Assembly (NCBI GenBank): GCA_019638085.1
Contig: JAHBUL010000001.1
Location: forward strand, 1-64,000
From: Flavobacteriales bacterium
GTDB taxonomy: Bacteria; Bacteroidota; Bacteroidia; Flavobacteriales_F; PHOS-HE28
Reading direction: 5' to 3'
Length of the DNA stretch: 64,000 nt
The notes under the pieces are model-generated. The model ran no database searches. It saw nothing but the letters and a program-made list of their open reading frames with translations, and had not been told where the DNA came from. The stretch's first letter is position 1; each line of letters begins with the position of its first letter. Made by a program: the position numbers and the translations under genes. Below, piece after piece: positions 8,997 through 17,413 of the stretch.

Positions 8997-9350
8997 TCAC
9001 GCTGTGAGGCCAAGCGAGCGCAGGCCGTCTAAGATACTGCCCTTGTCAAAGGGTTTGGCAATAAAAAGATCGGCTCCGCGATCTTTCGCATTTTTCTGCT
9101 CATTGTCCACCGCGCTGATCGCGATCACCTGCACTTCCGGTTGGGCTTCTCTGATCTCAGGGATCAGTTGATAACCCAAGCCATCCGGCAAGTGGATATC
9201 CAAGAACACCGCTTGGTATACCCCAACATCCAATTGCGCTCGACCCTCTGCCATGGAGTGGGCGATATCACATTCAATACCCACCCGGCGCAACATGTTC
9301 TTTAACAGAAAGCAGATCTCTGTCTCATCATCGATCAACAGGACATTCAT
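8997..9350 (-). CDS. Single-domain response regulator (receiver)
   Basis: A 117-residue stand-alone receiver starting at MNVLLIDDET; the longer reading frame upstream has no domain. Acidic residues DD at 7-8, acceptor Asp51 (FLDIHLPD), the Ser/Thr position in VIAIS and the KPF lysine near residue 102 are all present. With no output domain it probably acts as a phosphate shuttle or sink, or by protein contact, in the kinase/NtrC circuit immediately downstream (22-base gap). It is the first gene of the leftward signalling run and diverges from mnmG. Confidence 0.9.
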   Translation of the reverse strand: MNVLLIDDETEICFLLKNMLRRVGIECDIAHSMAEGRAQLDVGVYQAVFLDIHLPDGLGYQLIPEIREAQPEVQVIAISAVDNEQKNAKDRGADLFIAKPFDKGSILDGLRSLGLTA

Positions 9351-9434
9351 CGGAAATCGGAGGTCTTCATATAAGGACAACGTGTGATGAGCAAATAACG
9401 GACCCGTTACCAAATGGCATGAGCAGCATCCGTA

Positions 9435-9683
9435 ATGCGTGGAGTATCCACCACCATTTGGGCAAAATATTCCCCGGATCCGAGTGCCGATCCTTCTCAG
9501 GTCCGGCGAAAAGTGAGGTCCTTTTCGACTACCAAGCTGGACCAGCGCAACGTACCTTTGGGGGTTGCCATTCCACACATCGAATGGATGGAGGTTCTGC
9601 ATGGATCATGTTCAATTTTCAAGCCGTTGGTGTCAGAAGCCGGGTTCGTCCACATCCATGCGATGTACTTCATATCGGAATGA
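9435..9683 (+). CDS. Possible small hypothetical protein
   Basis: An 82-codon frame opening MRGVSTTIWAKYSPDPS and ending HIHAMYFISE. Composition and codon choice look protein-like, but I recognise no family. There is no signal peptide or membrane helix. It lies wholly within the divergent spacer upstream of mnmG, and a -7-like TACCTTTGG box falls inside it, which argues against it. It may equally be a chance frame. Confidence 0.3.
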   Translation: MRGVSTTIWAKYSPDPSADPSQVRRKVRSFSTTKLDQRNVPLGVAIPHIEWMEVLHGSCSIFKPLVSEAGFVHIHAMYFISE

Positions 9684-9720
9684 TCAGATAACCTACTGTT
9701 CATCAACAAGATAAGACAAA

Positions 9721-9736
9721 TGTTCCACGTGGAACA
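9721..9736. promoter_or_regulatory. parS-like palindrome, copy 1
   Basis: TGTTCCACGTGGAACA is a perfect 16-bp palindrome with the CACGTG core and flanks of the chromosomal parS consensus (tGTTnCACGTGnAACa), bound by ParB/Spo0J. It sits 7 bases before the mnmG start codon, so bound ParB could also affect mnmG expression. Two further copies lie at 11235 and 11645. Confidence 0.75.
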
Positions 9737-9743
9737 GCGATAA

Positions 9744-11633
9744 ATGATGGAAGGATACGACATTGTCGTGGTGGGAGGAGGCCATGCCGGTTGCGAAGCT
9801 GCGGCTGCTGCGGCCAATATGGGCAGTTCGGTGCTGTTGGTCACCATGAACATGGGTGTGATCGCCCAAATGAGCTGCAACCCAGCCATGGGCGGCGTGG
9901 GTAAAGGCCAGATCGTCCGTGAGATCGACGCCTTGGGGGGCTATTCCGGCATTATCAGCGATATCAGCACTGTGCAGTTCCGCATGCTCAACCGTAGCAA
10001 AGGACCTGCTATGTGGAGCCCTCGCACACAGAACGATCGCGAGCTGTTTGCACACAGCTGGCGCAAGCAGCTCGAGGAAATTCCGAATGTGCATTTCCGC
10101 CAAGACACCGTTATAGGGCTGATCACTGAAACGGACAGCGCAGGAAAGGCCCACGTAACCGGTGTGCAAACCGGAATTGGAAGCACCATTCACTGCCGCG
10201 CCGTTGTGCTCACCAATGGTACTTTCCTTGGCGCAGTGATGCACATCGGCGAGAAACAATTCGGTGGTGGCCGATCTGGTGAAAAAGCCGCATATGGCAT
10301 CACCGAGCAACTTGCCGGATTAGGTTTCGAGTCGGGACGGATGAAGACCGGTACTCCTCCGCGCGTGGATGGCAGAAGCATTGATTATTCCAAACTCCAG
10401 GAACAACCCGGAGATGAGCAACCTGCGAAGTTCAGTTTTTCCGAACACACCCGACCAGCAACCAAACAACTGAGTTGCTGGATCACATACACCTCTCCCG
10501 AGGTTCATGATATTCTCCGGACCGGCTTCGATAGCAGCCCAATGTTCAGTGGCAGGATCCAAGGGATCGGACCACGGTACTGCCCGAGCATCGAAGATAA
10601 GATCGATCGCTTTGCCGATAAGGATAGCCACCAGATCTTTGTTGAACCAGAGGGTTGGAATACTGTGGAGACCTACATCAATGGGTTCAGTACCAGCCTC
10701 CCGGAAGAGGTGCAAACGGCTGCCCTGCGCAAACTACCAGGCTTTTCCGAAGCTCACATATTCCGACCTGGCTATGCCGTGGAATACGACTACTTCCCTC
10801 CTACCCAAGTCCAACATACGCTGGAAACAAAACTGGTGGATGGACTGTACTTCGCCGGTCAGATCAACGGCACTACCGGTTATGAAGAAGCCGCTTGCCA
10901 AGGTCTTATGGCCGGCATCAATGCGCATCTGAAGCTCTCTAATAATGCTCCACTCATCCTACGTAGGGACGAAGCCTATATCGGCGTCCTGATCGATGAC
11001 CTCATCACCAAGGGGACAGAAGAGCCTTACCGCATGTTTACCAGTCGTGCGGAATACCGGATCCTGCTGCGGCAGGATAACGCGGACCTTCGACTTACCC
11101 CACTCTCGCATTCAATCGGACTTGCAGATGATGCACGTATGCGCCGGACGGAGCTGAAGGCCGCTCACACCACCGAGCTACTGAGCGCCCTGAAAGCGGA
11201 AAGCGCGGATCCCGAAACGGCAAATCCGGTGATCGTTCCACGTGGAACAGACCCCTTGAAACAGAAGGTGAAATTCCATAACCTGCTTCTTAGGCCGCAG
11301 CTGAACTTTGCCGATATCGAACCGCTCTCACCTGTACTCACTTCGCTTACTCAAACATTCGGCGCCCTCCGCGATGAGGTCGTGGAGCAGACCGAGATCA
11401 AAGCAAAGTACGAAGGCTATATTGAGAAGGAACGGAATATGGCCGATCGACTTTCCCGCTTGGAAGATGTGCCTCTCGGCACCGATATGCCTTATTCAAA
11501 ACTCACCTCCTTATCCATGGAAGCTCGTCAAAAACTAGAAAAGATCCGTCCGAACACTCTTGGCCAAGCCTCTCGGATAAGCGGCATATCACCGGCGGAT
11601 ATTAGCGTGCTTATGGTATACCTCGGACGCTGA
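9744..11633 (+). CDS. mnmG: tRNA uridine-5-carboxymethylaminomethyl synthase MnmG (GidA)
   Basis: A 629-residue FAD enzyme that, with MnmE, installs the cmnm5 group on the wobble uridine of tRNAs. The N-terminal dinucleotide fold has VVVGGGHAGCEAA at residues 7-19. The family signature MSCNPAMGGVGKGQIVREID follows near residues 40-60, and GTTGYEEAACQGLMAG marks the second FAD-contact region. The length is normal for the family. A second in-frame ATG follows immediately (9747), so the exact start is uncertain by one codon. The coding sequence contains a parS-like palindrome at 11235. mnmE is not in the window. Confidence 0.97.
   Translation: MMEGYDIVVVGGGHAGCEAAAAAANMGSSVLLVTMNMGVIAQMSCNPAMGGVGKGQIVREIDALGGYSGIISDISTVQFRMLNRSKGPAMWSPRTQNDRELFAHSWRKQLEEIPNVHFRQDTVIGLITETDSAGKAHVTGVQTGIGSTIHCRAVVLTNGTFLGAVMHIGEKQFGGGRSGEKAAYGITEQLAGLGFESGRMKTGTPPRVDGRSIDYSKLQEQPGDEQPAKFSFSEHTRPATKQLSCWITYTSPEVHDILRTGFDSSPMFSGRIQGIGPRYCPSIEDKIDRFADKDSHQIFVEPEGWNTVETYINGFSTSLPEEVQTAALRKLPGFSEAHIFRPGYAVEYDYFPPTQVQHTLETKLVDGLYFAGQINGTTGYEEAACQGLMAGINAHLKLSNNAPLILRRDEAYIGVLIDDLITKGTEEPYRMFTSRAEYRILLRQDNADLRLTPLSHSIGLADDARMRRTELKAAHTTELLSALKAESADPETANPVIVPRGTDPLKQKVKFHNLLLRPQLNFADIEPLSPVLTSLTQTFGALRDEVVEQTEIKAKYEGYIEKERNMADRLSRLEDVPLGTDMPYSKLTSLSMEARQKLEKIRPNTLGQASRISGISPADISVLMVYLGR
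11235..11248. promoter_or_regulatory. parS-like palindrome, copy 2 (inside mnmG)
   Basis: GTTCCACGTGGAAC is a perfect 14-bp palindrome identical to the core of the copy at 9721. It lies within the mnmG coding sequence and encodes part of VIVPRGTDP. parS sites inside genes are common, because ParB loads as a clamp and spreads. Confidence 0.7.
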
Positions 11634-11644
11634 AACCATCGATC

Positions 11645-11658
11645 GTTCCACGTGGAAC
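11645..11658. promoter_or_regulatory. parS-like palindrome, copy 3
   Basis: This is the third exact copy of GTTCCACGTGGAAC, between the mnmG stop and the ATG of the methyltransferase gene at 11664. It shares four extra 5' bases (GATC) with copy 2. The site overlaps a possible GTG start at 11652, which supports the ATG as the true start. Confidence 0.72.
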
Positions 11659-11663
11659 ACACC

Positions 11664-12566
11664 ATGGAAACTGTTGATCAATGCCCCATTTGCGGCTCGA
11701 TGACGAGCAGCTTTGCGCTGTCCGCCAAGGACCATACTGTGAGCCACGAAGATTATACCATTCGCAAGTGCGACTCCTGCGGGTTTCATTTCACATCGCC
11801 GCGACCGAATCAGGACCAGATCGGGAAATACTATCTCTCTGAGGATTATATCTCCCATGCCGCGAAGGCTACCAGTCTGAAGGACCGGGTCTATCATACG
11901 GTCCGACGACGCGCTATCCGTGGAAAACACAAACTGATCCAAAGGTACCACGGAACAGGAAGTGTGCTCGATATAGGATGCGGGACCGGAGATTTTCTCG
12001 CCTATCTGAAACAGCAAGGCTATGCCGCGCAAGGCGTAGAGGTGAGTGATCAAGCACGCAGTCTAGCTGAATTGAAAGGACTGCCTGTTGCGAACGAACT
12101 GGTGCACATTCCTGCGAAGAACCAGTTCAAAGTGGTCAGTCTATGGCATGTGCTGGAACATATGCCCGATCCACTTCACACATTGGGATTGATCCATGCT
12201 CGATCTGCGGATGATGCCCTACTGATCATTGCGGTCCCGGATCGTTCCAGCTGGGACTGCGATCACTACGGTGCTCTTTGGGCGGCTTGGGATGTGCCCC
12301 GCCATCTCCTGCACTTTAGGCGTAAAGACATGCGCCAACTACTTACACGATCAGGCTTTGAACTGATCGAATCCAGGAATATGTGGTTCGATGCTCCATA
12401 TGTCTCCATGCTCAGTGAACAGTACTGCGGTGCCGGACCCATGAGGGCGTTGATCAAAGGTGCCATAACCGGCTTGTGGTCGAACTTGATCGCTTGGGCC
12501 TCAAATAGCCCTACTTCGAGTACATTGTTCTTGGCTAGAAAAGCAAAAACCCCCAGAGGGGCTTAA
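11664..12566 (+). CDS. Class I SAM-dependent methyltransferase with N-terminal zinc ribbon
   Basis: About 300 residues. Two CxxC pairs near the N-terminus (CPIC, CDSCGFHFTSPRP) form a zinc-ribbon-like knuckle. This precedes a Rossmann methyltransferase domain with motif I VLDIGCGTGDFLAYL near residue 100 and the post-motif YAAQGVEVS. The C-terminal half carries VVSLWHVLEHMPDP, typical of the Methyltransf_23 group. Substrates in this group include lipid, quinone or sugar moieties; none can be assigned here. It follows mnmG with a 30-base spacer containing a parS-like site. The ATG start was preferred over the upstream GTG that overlaps that site. Confidence 0.88.
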   Translation: METVDQCPICGSMTSSFALSAKDHTVSHEDYTIRKCDSCGFHFTSPRPNQDQIGKYYLSEDYISHAAKATSLKDRVYHTVRRRAIRGKHKLIQRYHGTGSVLDIGCGTGDFLAYLKQQGYAAQGVEVSDQARSLAELKGLPVANELVHIPAKNQFKVVSLWHVLEHMPDPLHTLGLIHARSADDALLIIAVPDRSSWDCDHYGALWAAWDVPRHLLHFRRKDMRQLLTRSGFELIESRNMWFDAPYVSMLSEQYCGAGPMRALIKGAITGLWSNLIAWASNSPTSSTLFLARKAKTPRGA

Positions 12567-12868
12567 ATTCGCGATTTGCAAGGATTTGATATCATTTTGG
12601 AATCTCCACTATCAATCAAGGGCGATAGCCTCGCAAACGCTAAATATGGAGATCGATATATATTGTTGATTATCAGGTACTTATACTCAACATGCCAAGG
12701 CAGCATGAAAATGAGCTCAATATTCTCCTTTGTGTTCCAGCGCCGATCAAATTCTGGAAAACCGGATCGTCCTCGCCCCTGAAGTTATGACCAAGGTATG
12801 GCACGAAGCTTCTTGTGAACCGACATCCATAAGGGTACCTTTGCAGCCCGAAATAAAGCCCCCGGAAC
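12567..12868. other. Intergenic region upstream of the ALDH7 gene
   Basis: A 302-base spacer, more AT-rich than its surroundings around 12640-12690. Apart from the promoter at 12813-12844, nothing was found. Short frames here show no protein-like features. Confidence 0.6.
12813..12844 (+). promoter_or_regulatory. Bacteroidota-type promoter for the ALDH7 gene
   Basis: TTG at 12813-12815, a 20-base spacer, then TACCTTTGC at 12836-12844. This matches the TTG / TAnnTTTGY consensus of Bacteroidota primary sigma factor. The ATG follows 24 bases later. Confidence 0.65.
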
Positions 12869-14425
12869 ATGAGCACCCTGACATCCCCATCACGCATCGC
12901 CGACCTATTGAAACAGTGGAATATTACTGAAGATCATTCAGGAGTTTCAACCGGTAAGCAATGGATGAAAGGAGAAGGCGATCGCCTCGTCTCCAAGTCA
13001 CCTGTGGACGATGTGGAGATCGGGACTGTTCGTGGTGCTTCCCGCGCTGAATATGATAAAGCAGTAAGTAAGGCACGGTCCGCATTCCTTGAATGGCGCA
13101 CATGGCCCGCACCGAAGCGCGGCGAGGTGGTACGGCAGTTCGGCGAGGAACTGCGCAAGCACAAGGCCGACCTAGGGAAACTGGTGAGCTATGAGATGGG
13201 CAAGAGCTATCAGGAAGGTCTGGGCGAAGTCCAGGAAATGATCGACATCTGCGACTTTGCAGTAGGTCTATCCCGTCAACTCCATGGCCTCACCATGCAC
13301 AGCGAACGTCCGGAGCACCGGATGTACGAGCAGTGGCATTCCATTGGACCGGTCGGGATCATCACGGCATTCAACTTTCCCGTGGCCGTTTGGGCGTGGA
13401 ATACCGCCCTGGCATGGGTTTGCGGCGATGTCGCCATTTGGAAGCCCAGCGAAAAGGTCCCCTTCTGCAGCTTGGCCTGCCAAGCCATCATCACCGAGGT
13501 ATTGGAGCGTAATAACGCTCCGGAGGGCGTGAGTGTGATCGTCAACGGTGGCCGGGAAGTAGGGGAGTGGCTTGCAAAAGATGAGCGCATTCCGATGGTG
13601 AGCGCCACAGGTAGTACCCGCATGGGGAAGGCCGTTGGTGCAGCTGTTGGGCAGCGCCTCGGCCGTTCATTGCTCGAGCTCGGTGGCAACAACGCCATCA
13701 TCATTTCTGATAAGGCAGACCTGGACATCGCCATGCATGCTTCGCTCTTCGGAGCTGTGGGAACGGCAGGTCAGCGTTGTACATCAACGCGCAGGCTTAT
13801 CATCCACGATACCGTTTTCCCGGTATTCACCCAGAAGCTGGTAAGTGCGTATGGCCAGCTCCGTATCGGTGATCCGCTGGATGAGAACAAACATGTGGGT
13901 CCTTTGATCGATAAGGACGCTGTGGATATGTACCTGAAGGCCTTGGATGACGCAAAGAAGCAGGGTGGCAAGATCCTCGTTGAAGGAGGCGTGGTAACCG
14001 GCAAGGAATTCCAGAGCGGGTGCTACGTGAAGCCGGCCATTGTGGAGGTGACCCCGGATATGCCGATCGTGCAACAGGAGACCTTTGCACCCATTTTGTA
14101 TGTGATGCGCTATAGCGGTGATGTTACCGCCGCGATCGCCATCCAGAACAATGTAAAGCAGGGGCTTTCCTCCTCCTTAATGACCACCGATATGCGCGAA
14201 ATGGAGCGTTTCCTGAGTGTGACCGGTAGTGATTGCGGTATCGCGAACGTGAACATCGGTACCAGCGGGGCCGAGATCGGTGGCGCTTTCGGTGGCGAGA
14301 AGGAGACCGGCGGAGGTCGTGAAAGTGGTTCAGATGCCTGGAAAGCTTATATGCGCCGGCAGACGAATACGATCAACTACGGTACAACCGTACCACTGGC
14401 ACAAGGGATCAAGTTCGACCTATAG
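12869..14425 (+). CDS. Aldehyde dehydrogenase, ALDH7/alpha-aminoadipic semialdehyde dehydrogenase type
   Basis: A 518-residue NAD(P)-dependent dehydrogenase. Catalytic Glu270 (LLELGGNNAII) and nucleophile Cys304 (GTAGQRCTSTRR) are in place. GPVGIITAFNFPVAVWAWN marks the cofactor fold. The ELGGNNAII and SATGSTRMGK segments resemble ALDH7 (antiquitin; L-aminoadipate-semialdehyde or piperideine-6-carboxylate dehydrogenase) rather than betaine or succinate-semialdehyde enzymes. It would oxidise aminoadipic semialdehyde in lysine breakdown. No lysine aminotransferase or dehydrogenase is adjacent, so the pathway is inferred only from the family. It has its own promoter and appears monocistronic. 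Confidence 0.9.
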   Translation: MSTLTSPSRIADLLKQWNITEDHSGVSTGKQWMKGEGDRLVSKSPVDDVEIGTVRGASRAEYDKAVSKARSAFLEWRTWPAPKRGEVVRQFGEELRKHKADLGKLVSYEMGKSYQEGLGEVQEMIDICDFAVGLSRQLHGLTMHSERPEHRMYEQWHSIGPVGIITAFNFPVAVWAWNTALAWVCGDVAIWKPSEKVPFCSLACQAIITEVLERNNAPEGVSVIVNGGREVGEWLAKDERIPMVSATGSTRMGKAVGAAVGQRLGRSLLELGGNNAIIISDKADLDIAMHASLFGAVGTAGQRCTSTRRLIIHDTVFPVFTQKLVSAYGQLRIGDPLDENKHVGPLIDKDAVDMYLKALDDAKKQGGKILVEGGVVTGKEFQSGCYVKPAIVEVTPDMPIVQQETFAPILYVMRYSGDVTAAIAIQNNVKQGLSSSLMTTDMREMERFLSVTGSDCGIANVNIGTSGAEIGGAFGGEKETGGGRESGSDAWKAYMRRQTNTINYGTTVPLAQGIKFDL

Positions 14426-14599
14426 GTCCGCGCCATTCCGACGCGGTTCTGGCAATCGAGCATTGGATGCTTCCTTTAAACGAACAGACTCAACTGTGCC
14501 GCTGAGTATTGTGGGGCCTTTAAGGAATTCAAGCCTCATACAAATCATTCCGCCTTATCAGGTGCTTGGTCGTTACGTTTGCGCCCTTCATTGCTCCGG

Positions 14600-15856
14600 A
14601 TGACCAATTCACCGATCTTGTGCCTGTTGTTTCTCCTCTTGATTGCTGCGTGCCAGCAACCGGAAAGATCCGTTGTAACGGATCAGTTGGCTGTCGGTCC
14701 GTGGCAAATGGTCTTGGACCTGGATACCACCGGGGCCAATGTGGACCTTCCTTTCCAATTCGACCTGAAGCGTGCCGGTGATGCATGGCACTTAGTGATC
14801 CACAATCAGGACGAAGCCATCCAAGTGGATTCGGTGGTGATAGCAGGGGACAGCATCCTGATCCGCATGCCCTTCTTCGATAGCGAGTTCCGAGGCACGA
14901 TCCTCAACCCCAAGGAGATCCAAGGGCTTTGGTACAACCTGTACAAGGGACCCCGATATTCCATTCCATTCAAGGCCACAGCAGGTGCTATGCCTCGCTT
15001 CGCGCATGCCGCCACCGCAACGGCAACGGATATCTCCGGGGATTGGGAAGTACACTTCACCGATGGCGAGGACGATGAACCCGCCATCGGGATCTTTGCT
15101 GTGGAAAATGGATATGTAAAGGGTTCCTTCGCCACGGAGACCGGCGATCTGCGATTCCTGGAAGGAATAACCACCCGGGATTCGCTATTTCTTTCTTCAT
15201 TCAATGGGTCCCAGGCCTTTCTCTTTCGAGCTGCGATCCACCCGGACAGCATCCTAGGTGAATTCCGGAGCGGGATCCACTGGAAGCAAGCATGGTATGC
15301 CATACGCAACCCCGCTTTCGCACTATCTGATGATGAAACCCTGACCAAGCTGGATACCAACTACCCCGTGGACTTTGCCTTCCCTGACCAAGATGGTGAA
15401 ATACGGGCCATGACCGATGACAAGTACAAGGGCAAGGTGATGGTGGTGGAGATCATGGGGACCTGGTGCCCGAACTGCCTTGACGAGGCACGGATGCTCC
15501 ACGAGTTTCAGGAAAAATACGCGGGGCAAGGGTTACAGACCGTCGCACTCTCCTTTGAGCGCTATCCGGACAGTACCTCGGCGTTCCGTGCCATCCGTCA
15601 ATTCCGGGATAGATTGGGGATCAACTACGATATGCTGTATGCAGGCATGGCACATCGGGACACCGTAGTAACCAAGCTCCCGTTCATAAGTCAATTGAAG
15701 AGCTATCCCACTACACTGTTGATCGGTCGCGATGGTACGGTCCGGCGCGTCATTACTGGTATTTATGGGCCCGGTACCGGAGCACGCTACCACCGCTTTA
15801 AGGACCGTATGGAGAACTCCATCGTGGAACTGCTACGCGAACCCGTGCAAGGTTGA
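14600..15856 (+). CDS. TlpA-like thioredoxin-domain lipoprotein
   Basis: About 418 residues from the ATG that begins MTNSPILCLL; an upstream in-frame ATG adds seven residues. The signal peptide ends in a lipobox (LLIAACQQ), so it is an outer- or inner-membrane lipoprotein. Residues of about 30-240 form a beta-rich region of unknown role, common in Bacteroidota TlpA proteins. The C-terminal 160 residues are a thioredoxin fold with active site WCPNC in MGTWCPNCLDEA. It is probably a periplasmic thiol-disulfide oxidoreductase. The stop codon abuts that of the convergent M28 peptidase gene, with no spacer. Confidence 0.88.
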   Translation: MTNSPILCLLFLLLIAACQQPERSVVTDQLAVGPWQMVLDLDTTGANVDLPFQFDLKRAGDAWHLVIHNQDEAIQVDSVVIAGDSILIRMPFFDSEFRGTILNPKEIQGLWYNLYKGPRYSIPFKATAGAMPRFAHAATATATDISGDWEVHFTDGEDDEPAIGIFAVENGYVKGSFATETGDLRFLEGITTRDSLFLSSFNGSQAFLFRAAIHPDSILGEFRSGIHWKQAWYAIRNPAFALSDDETLTKLDTNYPVDFAFPDQDGEIRAMTDDKYKGKVMVVEIMGTWCPNCLDEARMLHEFQEKYAGQGLQTVALSFERYPDSTSAFRAIRQFRDRLGINYDMLYAGMAHRDTVVTKLPFISQLKSYPTTLLIGRDGTVRRVITGIYGPGTGARYHRFKDRMENSIVELLREPVQG

Positions 15857-17401
15857 TCACTCGTTCTTTGGTGTGGATCGGTCCACTTTTGGCCGATCAT
15901 CCCGGTTGGCCACTTCCCATGCCGAGTGGAACACCAGCAATGCCCGTTCCCGGAGCAGGTCAAAGCGGATCTTGTCCACCTCATCGTAAGGACCGTGGTA
16001 GTCCTCATGAACGCCATTGAAGAAGAAGGCGATGGGGATGCCGTGCTTAGCGAAATTGTAATGATCACTCCGGAAGTAAAAGCGATTGGGATCACTGTCC
16101 GCATCGAAAGTGTAGTCCAGGTCCAACCGGGTATACAGGGCATTTTGCTCCTCTATTAGCTGGCCCAGTTCATTACTGATCCGCTTACTGCCGATCACGT
16201 ATACGTACGATGAACTATCTCCGTATACCGTATCCACTCGGCCGATCATATCGATGTTCAGATCCGCTACCGTACCGTCCAATGGAAAAACAGGGTGATC
16301 GGTGTACCACTGGGAACCCAGCAGTCCTTTTTCCTCCCCGCTCACGGTCATAAAAAGCAAGCTTCTCCGCGGCCCGTGCCCTTCGGCCTTCGCCTTGGCA
16401 AAAGCACGCGCCATGGCCATTACGGCCACCGTGCCGGAACCATCATCGTCGGCACCATTATGCACTTCTCCATCGATCACTCCAATATGGTCATAGTGTG
16501 CGGTCACCACCACAAGTTCATCCTTCAGGTCGCTTCCTTCCACATAGCCCAATACGTTCTCTCCGGTCAGTCGCTCGCTCAAGGATCTGTACGTGAACTT
16601 GATCGGCACTTTCACCATCACCCTTTTCCTGCTCGCTGTCTTCAGAGCCTTCTTCATGCTGAGGTGCGCATGGTCCAGTATGTCCTGTGCCAGTTCCGGG
16701 GTGATCACCACGATCTGCAGCCCACTCGGTTTTTCCTTCGCGCCGGGCTCATCCAAACGCATACGGCGCTGGTTCACCAGTGGTCCGTATCCTGCCATCA
16801 GCGAACGCGCACTATCATTCACCAGTAGCAGTACTTCCGTGCCGGTTCCGGCGAGTGTACTCGCCAAGGACTTCAGATCATTGAACGAGCTGGTGTTTCC
16901 ATGCCCATCGTCCAACATCATTACCACCTTGCTTGCCCCGCCGAGGCGAGTGCCACCTGCGGTCACCGGTGTTATCACCATCACTTCAGGGGCATCCAGT
17001 CCGTGCCGGACATTCTCATTGAAGTAAAAATAGTCCTCCAGGAAATTCCACTCCCGGTCATCCACTTTCAACCCTAATCCACCGATCTTGGATAGTACCA
17101 GTGGGAATTGCTGCCGATAGCCGTCGGCCATCATGCCTTTTTCCTGCGCATGTGGTACAGGTGGGATGCCATAGCTCCTGAATTGGTCCACGATGTAGGC
17201 AGCTGCCATTTTCTCACCCTTCATCCCTGCCTCCCGCCCTTCATATTCATCGCTGGCGAGTATGGTGAGATGGGTGCGCAACTCAGATTCGGTGATGGTG
17301 GCGGCATAGCGCATGGCCACGCTGTCCACTTGGCCAAAAACCGGCAGCAGCAAGCTGAGCAATATGCTCAAGAAAAACATTCTTGACATGATCTTGATCA
17401 C
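15857..17401 (-). CDS. Secreted M28 family zinc aminopeptidase
   Basis: A 514-residue exported peptidase with signal peptide MFFLSILLSLLLPVFGQ (ATG codons at residues 1, 5 and 8 make the start slightly uncertain). Zinc ligands of the two-metal M28 centre are visible: His in TAHYDHIG, bridging Asp in NGADDDGSG, the Glu pair in SGEEKGLLG, Asp in NIDMIGR and the final His in HEDYHGPYDE. An inserted PA-like region (around 110-250) lies before the catalytic domain. It probably trims peptides in the periplasm or outside the cell. It lies 12 bases after rpiB on the same strand and may share its transcript. Confidence 0.93.
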   Translation of the reverse strand: MIKIMSRMFFLSILLSLLLPVFGQVDSVAMRYAATITESELRTHLTILASDEYEGREAGMKGEKMAAAYIVDQFRSYGIPPVPHAQEKGMMADGYRQQFPLVLSKIGGLGLKVDDREWNFLEDYFYFNENVRHGLDAPEVMVITPVTAGGTRLGGASKVVMMLDDGHGNTSSFNDLKSLASTLAGTGTEVLLLVNDSARSLMAGYGPLVNQRRMRLDEPGAKEKPSGLQIVVITPELAQDILDHAHLSMKKALKTASRKRVMVKVPIKFTYRSLSERLTGENVLGYVEGSDLKDELVVVTAHYDHIGVIDGEVHNGADDDGSGTVAVMAMARAFAKAKAEGHGPRRSLLFMTVSGEEKGLLGSQWYTDHPVFPLDGTVADLNIDMIGRVDTVYGDSSSYVYVIGSKRISNELGQLIEEQNALYTRLDLDYTFDADSDPNRFYFRSDHYNFAKHGIPIAFFFNGVHEDYHGPYDEVDKIRFDLLRERALLVFHSAWEVANRDDRPKVDRSTPKNE

Positions 17402-17413
17402 AACGTTTAAGGC

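Larger units (their letters stand above)
9351..9743. other. Divergent intergenic region with parS-like site and one doubtful small ORF
   Basis: This 393-base spacer separates the leftward receiver gene from rightward mnmG. It should hold both promoters. It ends with a perfect 16-bp palindrome (9721-9736) listed separately. A TACCTTTGG box at 9553-9561 resembles the Bacteroidota -7 element but has no clear TTG at the right distance. An 82-codon plus-strand frame is listed as a possible gene. Confidence 0.6.

Noticed and set aside
12806-12822. TGGCACG-like sigma-54 -24 element upstream of the ALDH7 gene
   Set aside because: The -12 half reads TTCTT instead of TTGCA, and a better sigma-A-type promoter lies just downstream.
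14428-14446. Hairpin CCGCG/CGCGG after the ALDH7 gene as a terminator
   Set aside because: The stem is only 5 bp with a 9-base loop and a poor T-run.
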